Positions 1 to 12,429 of a stretch of 64,000 nt of DNA are shown here, piece by piece. Made by a program: the position numbers and the translations under genes. Every line of letters starts with the position of its first letter. Within the stretch, counting starts at the first letter, position 1. The notes below the pieces were generated by a model. It did no database searches. It worked only from the letters and a program-made list of their open reading frames with translations, and was not told where the DNA came from. The DNA is taken from contig JAVMKO010000001.1 of assembly GCA_032164245.1 (NCBI GenBank), positions 288,989,041-289,053,040 of the forward strand. Reading direction: 5' to 3'. Origin of the DNA: Sternotherus odoratus. Taxonomy: Eukaryota; Chordata; Testudines; Kinosternidae.

Positions 1-1205
1 TTGTATGTACCTAAGGGAAAATCAGATGCTAAGTAATAGCCAAAATAGATTTATCAAGAACGAATCATGCCAAACCCACCTAATTTCCTTCTTTGACAGG
101 GTAACTGATCTAATGGATGGGGGAAGCAGTAGACGTGATTTACCTTGGCTTGTAAAGCTTTTGACACAGTCCCACGAGACATTCTCATAAGCGAACCAGG
201 GAAATTTGGTGAAATTAATATAAGGTGGGTGTACAACTGATTTAAAAACTATACCCAGGGTAGTTATCAAGGTGTTACTGTCAAATTCCGAGGACATATC
301 AAGTGGGGTCCTGTGAGGGTCTTTCCTGGGTCTGGTATTCATGGTTTTCATTAACATATTGGGTGATGGAGAAGAGAGTATATTTATAAAATTTGCAGAT
401 GACATCTAACTTTGGAGGACAGGGTTAGAATTCAAAGTGATCTTGGTAAATTTGAGAATTGGTTTGAAATCCAATAAGATGAAATTCAATAAAGATAAGT
501 GCAAAGTACTACAGCTTGGAAGGAAAATCAAATGCACAAATACAAAAAGGGAAGTAACTCAGTACTGCAGAAAAGGATCTGGAGGCTATAATAGATCACA
601 TTGAATACCAGGCAGTATGATGCATTTGAGAAAAAGGCAAATATAATTCTGGGATGTATTCACAAGAGTGTCGTATGTCAAACATAGGAGGTAATTTTCC
701 TGCTATACTCGACACTGGTGTGGCCTCAGCTGGAGTACCGTGTCCTATTCTGGGCACAATGCTTCTGGAAAGATGTGGACTAATTAGAGAGCGTTCCAGA
801 AGAGAGAGAAAAAAATGATAGAAGTTAGAAAACCTGATGTATGAGGAAAGGTTTAAAAACTGAGCATGTTTGAGAAAGACTGAGGAGAAACCTGATAAGT
901 CTTCGCCGTCCTCTTTATAACAGCCCTTAACATACTTGATCAATGGTTTTCCACATCCACTGAAAGTTGGTCATTAAATAAATTGCTTAGTTTGCAGCAA
1001 GGGAGATTTAGATACTAGAAAAACTTTCTTACTCTAAGGACAGTTAAGAACTGGAGCAGATTATGTAGGGAGTTTGTATAATCCCCATAACTGGAGGTTT
1101 TTAAGAATAATCTTGGAAAATATCTGTCAGAGATGGTCTAGGTATACTTAATACTGCCTCAGCGCAGAAGGCTGGATTAAATGAGCTCTCAAGGTGATTC
1201 TATTC
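1..1205 (+). repeat. CR1-family LINE, 3' part, degraded
   Basis: Broken reading frames carry the order of a CR1 reverse transcriptase: a T..ISFFDRVTDLMD segment near 75-115, a degraded FADD-type catalytic segment near 390-410 (kfaDD followed by a stop), and a KMKFNKDKCKVLxLG-like segment near 478-525. The LVRPxLEYxVLFWA-type C-terminal region follows near 715-765, then the noncoding tail. The tail ends near 1205 in CR1-like sequence (gctggattaaatgagctctc). Frameshifts and stops are frequent, so it is a dead copy. The 5' end lies outside the window. It sits in intron 1 of RSF1 in the same orientation as the gene. Confidence 0.75.
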
Positions 1206-1211
1206 CAGTTT

Positions 1212-1330
1212 TAAAGATTGGAAAGTAGAGGCACAGAGATGAAGTGAGTTGTCCAAGGTCACCCAGTAGGCCAATGGCAGAGCAGGAAATAGAACCCAGG
1301 GCTTCTGAGTCCCAGCCCATTGCATCCCAA
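1212..1330 (-). repeat. MIR-like core SINE fragment
   Basis: The stretch reads gaggcacagagatgaagtga, then caaggtcacccagtaggcc and gaacccagggcttctgagtc. This is the reverse complement of the conserved MIR/CORE-SINE core. It is an old, diverged copy abutting the CR1 tail. Confidence 0.7.
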
Positions 1331-1849
1331 GAACAAAATACCTATATCAGTGTTAAATAATATGACTAAAAATGAATATATGCTAGAGACTCTAGACAAG
1401 CCAAGTGTTTTCTGACAGGTGTTTTTAACAGTTGAAATAAGTACTGGAATGTGTCACTCAATTGTGTGCCTATTGCATTTTGTTTAGTTTTTTAAATGCA
1501 TGCCAAGATCTTTCTAGGAACAAAAAAGGATCTCTGAGTGCTGGTAGGTAACTCTTGTTCCCTCTGTTTGAATCTTCCATCTAATTACAGCTTTTTTACT
1601 TGTTCTTTTATGTTCACTTTGAAGCCTGGGCTGTTGTAGTTCTTTCCTTTCCTGTACAATTTGTTTATGGACAGACAACTTGGATGTAGTATAGAGTATC
1701 TCAGCCAGAAGATGGATCTTAGATTATGAGCTCCTTGGAGCGGGAACTCCTGTTTTTGTATGTTTGGAAAGGGCCTAGTGCTCCACTGTTTACTGCAGTT
1801 AATTTGAAGGTTAAATTCTTTGTTGCTTCTTTAACCCAAGCACATTGCA

Positions 1850-2240
1850 TACACCAGGGTTTCCTTGCATCCCTATGTTCTCCACAAACTCCTTGTGTAC
1901 CACCTGTACCACCTCTCCGCCCCCTTCTATTTCAAGAACTTGCTGCAACCTCTCTTTCCCTTATTCTGGGTTTGTGTCATCCCCATTCTCCCATGCCAGG
2001 GCTTTGTGCCCCCCCCCCCCATTCCCTCTTTCAGGCTCTGTGTGACCCCCATGTCCCATACCAGGATTTGCATCCTCCCTTCCCCATGCCAGAGCTGTGT
2101 TCCCCCATTTCCTCTCCTTGTGTACTCCTCCCCCATACCAGAGGATCTGTGTTCTCTTCCCCCTCCCTCCCATTCTTATATCAGGATCCCCCATTTTGTC
2201 CCACATGCAATGGGGGCTCTACGCACACCCTCCACCCCTA
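1850..2240. repeat. Pyrimidine-rich cryptic minisatellite
   Basis: About 400 bases are strongly C/T rich on the + strand, with a loosely repeated core of the form CCCCATRCCAGG..CTGTGTNCCCCC at about 1990, 2040, 2085 and 2140, so a period near 50-60 bases with heavy decay. A run of 13 C lies near 2010. Open frames through it are proline/serine-rich low complexity and not genes. A similar core, inverted, occurs in the G-rich block at 14150-14870. Confidence 0.6.
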
Positions 2241-2639
2241 ATTATTATTTCTATTCCTTCTGTCTGGGAGCTGTCATTCAGGGGTATCAGCATGTTAAAC
2301 TCGGTTGAGAGGATGGGCAGAGATGAGATGGGGTATCAGCCATTTCTTTTATGTATAGACAGCTGCTGAGGTGCATGAAGTTATGGCTCTGCTATTTAAA
2401 TGGCATGGGCTCTGTGTCCCCCCTCCCCTTTCCCCTTTTTTGATTTGGGGGAAAATAAAAAGAGTAGGCTTCTCTCCATTGATGCCTAGAACAGTCTCTC
2501 AAATTTTGGAATAGATGAGGCATTCAAAGGTTATTGCATTGTGTCCATCAGACAACTGGAGAAATAACATCAAGTTGGTTCTAAGGCCTTGCAAGCTCTA
2601 CTGTGCTTGTCCAAAACTTAATTGCTAGTCTATGTATGA

Positions 2640-3115
2640 ATGGTGATACTGGGTCAGACCAATGGTCCATCTAGACCAGTATTCTGTCTTTGACTATGGC
2701 CAGTGCTAGATGTTTCAGAGGGAATGAACAGAGTGGGGCAATTGTGATTCATCTATCTCCTGTCATCCAGTCCCAGCGCCACGTAATTGGAGGTTTAGGG
2801 ACATCTTTGGTATGTGGCTGCATCCCTGATCATCTTGGCTAATTGCCCTTGATAATCCTCCATGAACTTATCTAATTTTTGACCCAATTTATACTCTTGG
2901 CTTTCTCAGCATCCCCTGGCAATGAGTTCAACAGGTTGACTGTGTTGTGTGAAGAAGTACTTCCTTATGTTTTTTTAAAGTTACTGACTATTAATCAGGT
3001 GACCCTATTGTGTTATGTGAAGGGATATATAACAATTTTCTATTCTTTCTCCATACCATTCATGACCTTGTAGACTTCTATCAGATCTGCCCTTAGTCAT
3101 CTCAGAATAGTTTAG
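2640..3115 (-). repeat. CR1-like LINE 3' end, reverse strand
   Basis: It begins with gatactgggtcagaccaatggtccatc-type sequence. It runs through the inverse of the LINE C-terminal coding region (segments resembling ..gagttcaacaggttgactgt and ..tgtgtgaagaagtacttcct) to ..tagacttctatcagatctgccc. The same unit occurs forward at 53900-54365 and 50350-50443, and inverted at 32895-33065 and 58345-58510. Confidence 0.75.
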
Positions 3116-4362
3116 CAGACAGCACAATGCAATTGTAAATTAAATGAGTCCCTTCCTTTAACATACCATGTGCAGTATTCCAAGTTTTACTAGCACAGTG
3201 GTTAGAGTCCTACGATTTGCTTCCTAACCCGTTAAGATTATTTTAACAGGCTGTGCTCCCAGATGGCTTTCTCTTAGTTCAGAATCTAGAGGACTGTTCA
3301 AATTTGATTTATCTTATGTGGTATAACATGGTGGGGAACATCATTCAGATTTTAATTTTGGTTTTAAATCCTGCATACTATTGCCAAAACTTTATGTACA
3401 GGTTGTTTTTTTTTTTTTTGCAAGATTGATAATATTTGGTTCCCTTTCTTTTGCTGCAGAGTGAGCCATCAGAGAACAAAATTACTACACTGTTCTTAGA
3501 GCAGAGCTTATCTCATCAGATGCTAGTCCACAATGAAAGTAAATGATGCAGAACCCTGTTGGGTTGTCCTCCATAAGAAATACAGAGAAGAAAACGCTTG
3601 CCATTGTGGAGGAATAAAAACATTAGTTCAAGCCATCTTATTTTCAATCCTCTGAGAGTGTTAAATGTGGAGTTACAGAAACATTTTTTAAAATGGTAAT
3701 TATTAGTACCCCTCTGCATCTAAACAGGGAAGAATAACTCCCATATATTGGTCACAAATGGAGTAAGTTTGAAGGTAGCCAGATCCAACAAATTTCAGAC
3801 ACCCCTAAAATTTTACCATTTAGCCTAATATGTCCTCCCTCCCCCCAAACATACTCTTCCTCCATCCTACTGGACACACTTGTGGTCTTTCCACTCTTGA
3901 CGCCTTGATTTTTCTCCCTAGTGAGGCAACTCAGCCTACCCCAGCAGATATGTCTTGCACAATTCAGGTGATGGGTAGGCATACCTGTACCAGCTTTACT
4001 ATAGCTAGCACAGCTAAAACCAGCAGTAAAGATACAGAGGCATGGGCTCCCATGTTGGCTAGCCATGCAGTATAATAGGAGGACCATTCTGTTGTGCCGT
4101 GTCTTTATTGGTAACTTTACTTGTGCCAACTAGATTAATATTAATAATAATAATAACCTTCAGTTGCCATGTAGACACCCTGTTAAACTCAGGTACCCCT
4201 TCAGCCTTGTGACCCAGGATGCTACTTTAATCTACCTTGCTGTCATTGAATCTGAGTTGCATGCTAATATTTAAACACAGTGGCTCCACATTGGCACTGT
4301 TGTACTAATGTATTTGGCCTTTTGGCTTAATTTCTTAGAAGAAAAGCTTTACAAAGGTTATA
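3116..4362. other. Intron 1 sequence without recognised features
   Basis: AT-rich intronic sequence. I see no host exon, no clear transposon terminus and only short open frames without protein-like composition. A T-tract is present near 3408 and a short AAT/ATA run near 4135. Confidence 0.5.
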
Positions 4363-4667
4363 CAGTAGACTCCATTATCCAGGATGATATGGAAAAAATT
4401 AATCCTGGTTAATAAAATCCCAGATAATCACCATCCATAGGAAATATGGAGAGGGTGGGGGTTGGTTCACCAGCCACCCTGTTCCAGGGGGAGGGGGTGT
4501 TGGTTCACTGGCTGCCCTGCACCCTGATGGTGTTTTTTGTGTGTGTGCGCTTGGGGCGGCAACAAAGCCAGAGCCGGCCCTGCGGGTTACGTATTTTATT
4601 TTATTTTTGACATCCTGGTTAATCCACATCCTGGTTAACCCAATCCTGGATAATTGAGAGTCTACTG
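4363..4667. mobile_element. Tigger/pogo-like MITE, 305 bp, TA flanks
   Basis: Left end CAGTAGACTCCATTATCCAG, right end the complement of CAGTAGACTCTCAATTATCC, both directly flanked by TA (4361-4362 and 4668-4669). TA target duplications with CAG-starting inverted repeats are typical of pogo/Tigger-type Tc1-mariner elements. The interior has no transposase frame, so it is nonautonomous. Several internal CCTGGTTAA-type subrepeats lie close to both ends. Confidence 0.8.
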
Positions 4668-4669
4668 TA

Positions 4670-6630
4670 TATAGATTTTCTGCTATAAATGTTCAGTCTA
4701 AGTACATTATAAAACATTATTGGAAAAACATCAACAATATGGATCTTTATGAAGCTTAACTATCATAAGGGTCGTGTGTATTCCTTTGTGCAGTGGGTCC
4801 ATATTCTGTGAAGATGTTAACTTATTGTATCTCCATGAAATACTCTTCATTCCTGTCCTTCCCATCCCTGAAAGCACGCAACTATGGCTCACTGTTGTAA
4901 ATATGCAGTAATGTACAATTGCAGTAACTGTAATCTGCTTCAGTGACCAGTTAATTGTCTCAGTTCAACTGTCCTCTGCTGGTGTTCGATGCACTACAGT
5001 CTGCACTACACAGACATACATACACACACCCTATTAATCCTTCCACCCCCTCCCCATAAATTATCTGTGCAGTTCATACATTTTATCACCAGTACTATAG
5101 ATGATTAGGATAGATGCGCTCGTGCCTTACGATGCATGTGGGAACCAGTGTTGCCATCTCTTAACGGAGACGGAACTCTTCCAATAGGTGGTTTCCATCA
5201 CATTTTTTTTTTTAAAAAAAAGTAAGATGACAGGTAGCCTAACACAACTATAGGTCCATGGCTTCTTATTCAATACGTTCAAAGCGACCCATACCATGTA
5301 TGGGGGCCCTCATTTACCACCCCAGGGATGCACCTAGTAGTTTAGGATGCTCCCAGAGTAGTGTAAAGCATATTGGAAATTTGGTAAATCTTCACAAACA
5401 ACTTACCTCTGACCTTCTTGCTTTCTGGTTCAACCATTCAGAATAGCATGGTTTATGAATGAAGTTGTGGGAGAACGATAAATACTTTAGGAATGGATTT
5501 TAAATGTGTTGTGAAATCTACGTAAAGTAAGAACTGCATCAGTGTGTCCCAAGACATTCAACATTGAGAGGTGACAAAAACGGAAGGATGTCAATAGGTT
5601 CCTTTTAAAATAATAGCAGATGCTCACTGAGCATGCTAAGAATGGACTTTCCAGTTACTTCTGTAACTTTTGGAGTTTTATAATTCAGCCCTGTTTCCTC
5701 AAAGAGCTGACTCCTCAACAAGGGCTGTTCGGAGTGATCATGAATTTCAGCCTTCAGAAAAAATGAGAGACACTTCTCCAAGCTAACTTTCCTGCAATAA
5801 CTATGTGTGCATTTAAAAAAAAAATTCTCTCTGACTGGAGAATAGAATGATAGAAGAGCTAAGTGCTTGATCCTGAAAGGTGATCAGCTCTCTGGTCTAA
5901 TCCAGCAGAACACCTAAGCACATCCTCAGGTTTAATCAAATGGGTAGTCCAGTTGATTTCAGTGGAATTTGTTCATGTGCTTAAAGTGCTTTGTGCTAAA
6001 ATATTTTGGTGGATCAGGCCCGTAGTGCTCAGCACCTTTTCAGAATTGATTCCTGAGATTCTATTTGTTTGTTCTAAAATGGGTGTTCGAGTACTACAGT
6101 GATGTGTGGACTAGCTCTTCCAAGAAAACTAAATGGGAGCAGTGCCTGAATATTCAAAATGTAGATAAATAAAGGCAAACTATAAATGGAGAAAAAAATT
6201 CAATAAATGCTAGAGATAATCTTGATACTCTCCACTGTCTTTATTTAAAGCAGATATTTGCTCCCAAAACAGGTGATTCTGTACATCTAATGTGGGATGT
6301 CTCTGTATTAAACTGGCTATAAGTTATGTAACTGATCTAGTGCTGTTGCAATAACACTGATACTTTATATTAACCTGAATATCCAGGCATTTGTTTTAAA
6401 GACTCTTATTAGCTAGTTGAAGAATATAAGTGAAATGGTGAAGAAATTAACTCCATAATGCAAGTCTTAGATAAATGACAATACAAGTGACCACAAGGGA
6501 AGAAACAATGTAGCGTAGACAAAGTGAAGCTGGATTCAGTCAGCAGTACACTTAAATGTAGCCTGGTGTAAGAAACGCCAGGCAAAATCATAAAATCTCT
6601 CATTTTGTACATTTTATGGCTGTTAAAATT
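4670..6630. other. Intron 1 sequence without recognised features
   Basis: No exon, transposon terminus or structured RNA is recognisable. Only an A/T homopolymer patch near 5203-5222 and short T/A tracts stand out. Confidence 0.45.
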
Positions 6631-6635
6631 AGTAA

Positions 6636-6905
6636 GAGTATATCTACACTTACAATGTTCCAACAGCCCCACTGTAGCTTTTCAGTGTAAATGCTACCCA
6701 CACTGACGGGAGGAGGTCTATTGGCATAGGTAATCCACTTCCCCAAGAGGTAGGTCAGTGGAAGAATTCTTTCATTGACTTAGCGCTATACACTGGGGGT
6801 TAGGTCAGCTTAACTAAGCCTATCAGGGTGTGGATTTTTGACACCCTCCAATTACATGATTAAGCCAGCTCAATTTTGTGTTATGAACTAGGCCTGTGTG
6901 TAGTG
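6636..6905. repeat. Probable hAT-type MITE, degraded
   Basis: One end reads gtatatctacacttacaatg and the other ..ttatgaactaggcctgtgtg. The interior includes taagcctatcagggtgtgga, matching a MITE type I associate with turtles. No clean 8-bp target duplication is visible, so boundaries are approximate. Confidence 0.45.
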
Positions 6906-7227
6906 AAGTGACTAGTGCAAAATGCTTTTAGAAAGTACACTGTAAAGTTGTGTACAACCAAATTATTACAAGTAAACAATACATGGTCACGTGTATTAAA
7001 AACAAGTTGATCGCTGTGGTTCTTGGAGAATAAATCACAAATTTTATGGAATCTCCTATATATACAAATAAGGGTAACTTTGAAGATCCTGTGGCATTGC
7101 ATTACTAATAGTCAATTATAGTAAAATAATGGATGGTCTGAATTGTCTATGGCTTATTACAATGATGATGCACAGGGGTTTTGCCTCATGCTGCCAGGTT
7201 GATATATAAATCACAGATGATTTATAA

Positions 7228-7400
7228 AGTAGTAGTATCCCCATGAGTGCACCACTCTAGGAGTCTTCATGTCCCTGCACTTCAGATCTGAAATTTTTGG
7301 TAGCAGAAATTTTTGGCCCTCACATGTGCTCTCCCCATCTCATGCTGTGCTCTGTTGCTATATAGCCCTGTGTGGGCAAACCGTCCTCAGTTCTTTCTCA
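7228..7400 (+). repeat. DIRS left inverted terminal repeat
   Basis: Segments such as gtgcaccactctaggagtc, atgtccctgcacttcagatc, atttttggtagcag and tgctgtgctctgttgctata recur in the same order as reverse complement at 16873-17040. The right-hand forms are gtgctccactctaagtatc, catccctgtgcctcagattg, atttttggtagacg and tgctgtgccctgttgctgta. Confidence 0.8.
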
Positions 7401-8464
7401 ACTGCCCTTGGCCTGAGACTGAGCCTTAGCAGAGCCTGTTGACTGAGATTCTACTCAGTGTTTTTCTTAATTGTTCCTTAGTTGTAATAGAGCTTCAGTT
7501 AGTGTTAGTACTTCTTTTCTTTTTGTTTTCTTAACTATTCTACAAGTGAAATTATATATTTTATCTCCTTAGTATAAATTGATTTCCCTATCTCTTCTCA
7601 TTTGGGAAGTAACCCCTGAAAAGGATATGCCCAGTTTCCCCAGGTTTGACTGCTGCCTCTCATGTTGGGAAGCCATTCCTGTCAGCAACAGTTATTCCTG
7701 CTGCATTTGCTGCCCTGGAGAGGCACAAAGTGTCTCAAAGTAAAATCTGGAGCTAGAAAGCCATGAACTGAAATTAAGATGGCTCATGATGGAAAGCTCT
7801 CTCTGACCAGCCTCCAGCCCTGAGCCTGGGACCCACTCTGGACAGCGGTCCCTGTCAAAACTGATCCCACCTACATCATGGGATCAACACTCTCTAGTGA
7901 CTTCAAAGAGGAAATCCTCAGCTTCCTATCAGTAAGTCTTAAAAACAAGCCACAAGTTTTTGAGCAGGGAATTGGCCAAAAGAAAGAGGTCCCTGGCACG
8001 GTTGATAACCTCTGTACTAACTGAACCACGACTAGGTACCTATGAGATCCTCCTGTACCAGTACCATGGGTCAGCCCAAAGACCCTAAGAGGGAGGATCA
8101 GGCAGAATGGTACTGTTGGGGGAAAGGAGTGATGAAGACTTCCACAGTTGCTCTAAAATGGCAACGATGGAGTCTTCTAGAGTAGATAATCAGTACTGCA
8201 TACGCCAGCATCGCAAAAGGCTGTGGCAACACTTGGTGGCCATTTCCTTGCAATGCAGAGAGACTGTGATACCAATAATTCTCTCCACTTCAACAGCACC
8301 TACTCAACTGACTTCAGTGGGTACTGATGGCTGTTTCAATACCATAGGAATTTCAGTTCCCGAAAGACTTGATGGTCTCAGATACCTGAATCACCCTTAC
8401 TAGGTACTCCCATAACCATGGTATGGGTTATATTTAGGTCCCCAGACTTCCATGTAGTACCAAG

Positions 8465-8670
8465 AATCAGAGAGGTAGCAGTGTTAGTCAGATCAGCTGC
8501 TAGAAGAGGACCTGATTGAACTAACCTTGTTATATCTAACCTGGTTCTTGCCTACTTATTTATACCTGCCTCTGCATACTTCCACTGCATGCATCCAGCA
8601 AAGTGGGTATCAGCCCAAAAAAGCTTATGCTTCAACACTTTTGTTAGTCTTTAAGGTGCCACAGGACTTT
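8465..8670 (+). mobile_element. Foldback SINE, copy 1, 13-bp target duplication
   Basis: The left end carries a SINE head on the + strand (aatcagagaggtagcagtgt, then tagtc). The right half is the SINE body on the opposite strand (gcttatgcttcaacac, then tagtctttaaggtgccacag), ending at GCCACAGGACT. The flanks are near-identical direct repeats: atgtagtaccaag at 8452-8464 and atgcagtaccaag at 8671-8683, one mismatch in 13. The target duplication shows the head plus inverted body entered as one unit by LINE-type retroposition. It interrupts the gag part of the DIRS element. Confidence 0.75.
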
Positions 8671-8849
8671 ATGCAGTACCAAGGAATTCTACTCCATCTT
8701 CCATGACTGCTTCACCCGTCAAGTGACAATGAGAAAGATAATGGGGATTACCTATACTCAGCGTCATTCTAAGTTTCTCCATTACAATAACAGGGAGCTA
8801 ACAGTGTGGAAACTCATGTATCTTCAATCTATCCTCAGAGTAGAAGAGA

Positions 8850-9940
8850 CCCACCCAGTTGGTATGGACACCCGTAGAGGCATCCACCCGTGGAGGCATC
8901 CACCCTGGCCCTTTCTCACCACCTCAGTGGCCATATTGGGACCAACAGGTGGCATATGGACAACAGTTTTTGAAGAACTCTAGTGTGACCCAGAGAGCTA
9001 GAGGAAAGCAATCTCCTTCAGCTTCAATAGCCAGACCATCTGATCCTCTGGAGGAGACCTTTGAGGAACAGGAGGAGAGATTAGACCGGGAAGCCACTCG
9101 GGTGACCCAACATTTCCTGATCATCTCTTTTTAAGTTGATCATGCCTCCCTCACCAACTACAGCAGACAACTTCAAGCAATTTCAAGACCTCTTTAATAG
9201 GGTAGCAGATTTCGAGCAATCCTGGTTAATGAAGTCATAGTCACAATGCAAACTGTTTGACATCATCAGCAAAGATTGCATTCTGCATCAATGAGACACT
9301 TCTTGATTGAGCTAAAACTATATGGCAGACACCACCCACAATTCCCCCAACGTGCAAAAGGATAGACAAAAATATTGTGTCCTCTAAAGATGGAGACTTC
9401 TGTTTTTTCATCCATCTAATTCACTGGCCATCGATGTCGTTAATTAACATGGCTGATAGCACCGCACTATAAGGACAGGAAATTACTGGATTTTTTTTGG
9501 TTTTGGATGTAAATCGTATTCTTTAGCCACTCAACAATTGAAGATCACTAATTATCAAGCCCTCATGCCAAAACACAACCATCCCAATTATTCTAAATTA
9601 AATGCCTTTATTGAACACGTCCCCATGGCTCAGAGCAATTCCTGGTGATCATTGCTGAGGGTCAGCTCCTTGAGGACAGCATTGGAAGCTTCTCTAGATG
9701 CTGCAGATACAGCTTCTCATTCCATCTCCATGGTAGTTGTCATGAGGCGAGTATCTTGGCTTCATCTCTCCACCTTTCCAAAGGAGGAAGAGGACCTCCC
9801 TTTTGAGAGATCTAAATTGTTTGCAGAAGGAATGGATGAATCCACACATTTAAATATTCTACGGCCACATTGTTTTCTGTGTATTTACACTGCTGCCCAA
9901 GAAAAAAGACTCAGTAAGTACCAGACGGCACAGAGATCCT
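8850..9940 (+). pseudogene. DIRS gag-like remnant
   Basis: Near 9652-9850 a frame reads ..SLRTALEASLDAADTAS.., then ..VMRRVSWLHLS.. and ..EDLPFERSKLFAEGMDE... This aligns in order with the ASLQAVSDAADTVHS.., SWLLLSGLSSE and QDLPFDGRALFAEQTN segments of the second DIRS element at 43165-43320. The upstream part (8850-9130) is probably the more variable N-terminal gag region. Stops and shifts separate the segments, so no product is expected. Confidence 0.65.
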
Positions 9941-10538
9941 GACCTATTCACTTTTCTCCTCCTCAGAGACATTATGATCCTGAAAGGAAGAGGCATAGAT
10001 TATAAAATCAGCAACCGAATGCCCCACAGTTATCGACATTGCAACCTTCTGCATCCTAAAAACAATTCTGATGTGTTGGTTGAAGCCCCAAGTTACCGCC
10101 CCAAGTTACCACCCCAAGTCTCATCTGCTCCAACAATCTGAACATCTCCACCAATTCGGCAACTGTTGTCACGTTACACCCCATATTCTTCGTAGAAATA
10201 TAGTTAAGATATGAATATGGACTAAGATATATTTTATGCAAGATGTATCTTGTAAGGTATCGTTGGAAAGATTGATGTATTAAATGTGATTATTCAATTT
10301 GTATGCATGTATCATTTCTGTATAAAAAGTTAGGAATATTAACTATGTAACAATTACAACTGTTTGTGTATTTGGGAGACTCCTGCCAGACAACAGGCCA
10401 TCGGCTTTGATGAGCCATTAGGAAGAAACAATAACTTTAAAGATACTAATCTCTCTCCTTCCTGAGAGGAGTCTTGGGATGTAGCTGTGACATGACTAGG
10501 TCAAGTGACCTTGTCACTTTGTACTAAACACTATCTTG

Positions 10539-11239
10539 GGGCTTGGCTACACTTGCATGTTATACTGCAATATAGCCGCCCAGAGCGCTCTACCTTATTC
10601 TCCATCCACCATGGCAAGGCACGTAGAGCTCTCTGACTCCCTGGCTGGAGCTCTCCTGGTACTCCACCTCGGCGAGAGGATTAATGGCTGTTGTGTATTG
10701 GGTGAGACACTTCAGAGTCAATGTGAATGAGGAATTAAGTTACTGCGCTCTGATTGACCTCCAGAAATGTCCCATAATCCTCTTAAACCAAGTGGTCACT
10801 CTTCCCCTTGTTGTGAAATCGCTGCAGGAATGCTGAAGTGCCTTTTCAAAGCTCCGTTTCAGACAGCAGCTGCTTATCTGATCCGACAAACATTTACTGT
10901 TTGCTTTGAGTGAGTGAGAGGAAGGGGGGGTCTGAACTTACAAGACAGTATGCTGACACACTCTCAGCACTCCAAAAATCCACTCTCTCTCTCTCCTCCC
11001 CACATACACAACACACTACACTCCACCCCACCTCCCTCATTTGAAAAGCACATTGCAGCCACTTGCTGGGACAGCTGCCCATAATGCACCGCTCCCAGTG
11101 CGGCTGCAAGTGCTGCAAATGTGGCCACGCCAGTGCACTTGCAGCTGTCAGTGTAGACCGACTGGAGCGCTTTCCCTAGTGCGTTTTCCGAAGGCTAGTT
11201 TAACCCAAAGTGCTCTACAGCTGCAAGTGTAGCCAAGCC
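10539..11239. mobile_element. Nonautonomous DNA transposon, GGCTTGGCTACACTTGCA ends
   Basis: The left terminus GGCTTGGCTACACTTGCA is matched by TGCAAGTGTAGCCAAGCC at the right end, an 18-base perfect inverted repeat. CTTGG abuts both sides (10534-10538, 11240-11244) and may be the target duplication, although that length is unusual for hAT. There is no transposase frame. Insertion inside the LTR makes it younger than the LTR. Confidence 0.75.
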
Positions 11240-11933
11240 CTTGGATTTTTAGTAATTTTCCACTAAAAGGAGGGGACAGTCAAGACTGGGGAACAAAAGA
11301 TTCCTGCCTTATGTAAATTTTATTTAAGGCTGGGGAGTAAGGCAGACAGGACTCTTCTCCATTGCCTTCCTGCCAAAGGAGAAAGACTGCTGACAGTACC
11401 TGAAGAGACAAAGGAACTAAGCTGGAGGAAAGGCAAGGGCTGAGTCCAGACTGCAACAGAAGAGTCTAGTCTTTAAAGAGAAATAACTGGAAATCTAAAC
11501 TACAGAAACTCTGCATCCTGCCTAAAACCAACATTTAGGGTGAGAAATTACACTTTGTAACCCTGTTTCTTTAGTGAATCAGGCCTAGTTTGCGTGTTTT
11601 GTTTTATTTGCTTAGTAATATGCTTTGTTCTATTTGCTATGCCTTATGATTACTTAGAATCTGCCTTTTATAGTTAATAAATTTGTTTTGTTTATTATTG
11701 AACCCAGTTTGTGCATTTCTAACAGGGCAGGGGTGGCAAGAAGTTGTGCACATCTCTTTACATTGAGGAAAAGGATAGATTTTTATGATCTTGCTCTGTG
11801 CACATCTTGCTATACTTTGCACAACAATATTATCTTGGGTGTGCTTTCCAGAGGTAAACTGCACTTGCGTGCTGGGCGATTTCCTAGCAGAACCTTCCCA
11901 TGGAGAACTGTTTACGTACTGTGTATGATTCTA

Positions 11934-11937
<4 letters not shown>

Positions 11938-11979
<42 letters not shown>
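11938..11979. repeat. (GT)n then (AG)n microsatellite
   Basis: About 15 GT units pass directly into about 6 AG units. It lies in the 3' half of the LTR. Confidence 0.9.
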
Positions 11980-12203
11980 TCTAGTTAGTTATATATATCT
12001 AGTTATATTTATAGTGATAGTGATGATGCCAGAGGCTGGAAAGCCTGATTCGGCAAAACCGGGAGAGGAAGCCCAGGTTAGTGGAGCAGGCAGGCTCAGT
12101 GAAATCCCAGTACATCAGGTGGTGTCCCAGAAGAGGGGAGTCCAACCTGTCACAACTGTCTTGCTCCTTTTTATCAAAACTGTGAGCGTATAACTTCAGA
12201 CAA

Positions 12204-12415
12204 CAAAGAGTCCTGTGGCACCTTAAAGACTAACTAAAGTATTGAAGCATAAGCTTTTGTGGGCTAATACCCACTTCGTCGGATGCAAGCAGTGGACAAA
12301 GTGGGTATTAGTCCACGAAAGCTTATTCTTCAATACTTTAGTTAGTCTTTAAGGTGCCACAGGACTCTTTGTTACCTCTGCTATTCCAGACTAACACTGC
12401 TACCTCTCTGATTCT
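12204..12415 (-). mobile_element. Foldback SINE, copy 2, perfect 13-bp target duplication
   Basis: The left arm (12204-12288) begins CAAAGAGTCCTGTGGCACC. The right arm (12288-12372) is its reverse complement, ending GGTGCCACAGGACTCTTTG. The SINE head follows, inverted (gctacctctctgattct at the right edge). TAACTTCAGACAA flanks it on both sides (12191-12203, 12416-12428). The right arm lacks about 13 bases of the left arm at the turn. Transcribed, the arms would form a hairpin of about 80 base pairs. Confidence 0.85.
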
Positions 12416-12429
12416 TAACTTCAGACAAG

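Larger units (their letters stand above)
10167..12154 (+). mobile_element. Solo LTR of a retrovirus-like element, split by a MITE
   Basis: The element starts TGTCACGTTACACC and ends CCAACCTGTCACA, so it has TG..CA ends. It is flanked by a perfect 5-bp duplication ACTGT (10162-10166 and 12155-12159). Net of the MITE at 10539-11239 it is about 1.29 kb. A promoter/polyadenylation-type region lies near 11570-11700, including ttatagttaataaatttgtt with an AATAAA signal. No internal gag/pol frames are present, which is what LTR-LTR recombination leaves. It lies inside the DIRS element on the same strand. Confidence 0.75.

Noticed and set aside
1700..1790. Possible ancient L2/MIR-related fragment (gattatgagctccttggagc)
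   Set aside because: Only about 40 bases resemble a known type; too short and diverged to call.
1726..2308. 171- and 147-codon + strand frames
   Set aside because: They run through the pyrimidine-rich cryptic repeat; composition (Pro, Ser, Leu, Cys) follows the base bias, and two frames are open together.
9400..9640. Possible separate transposon between gag segments of the first DIRS element
   Set aside because: No termini or target duplication seen; treated as decayed DIRS sequence.
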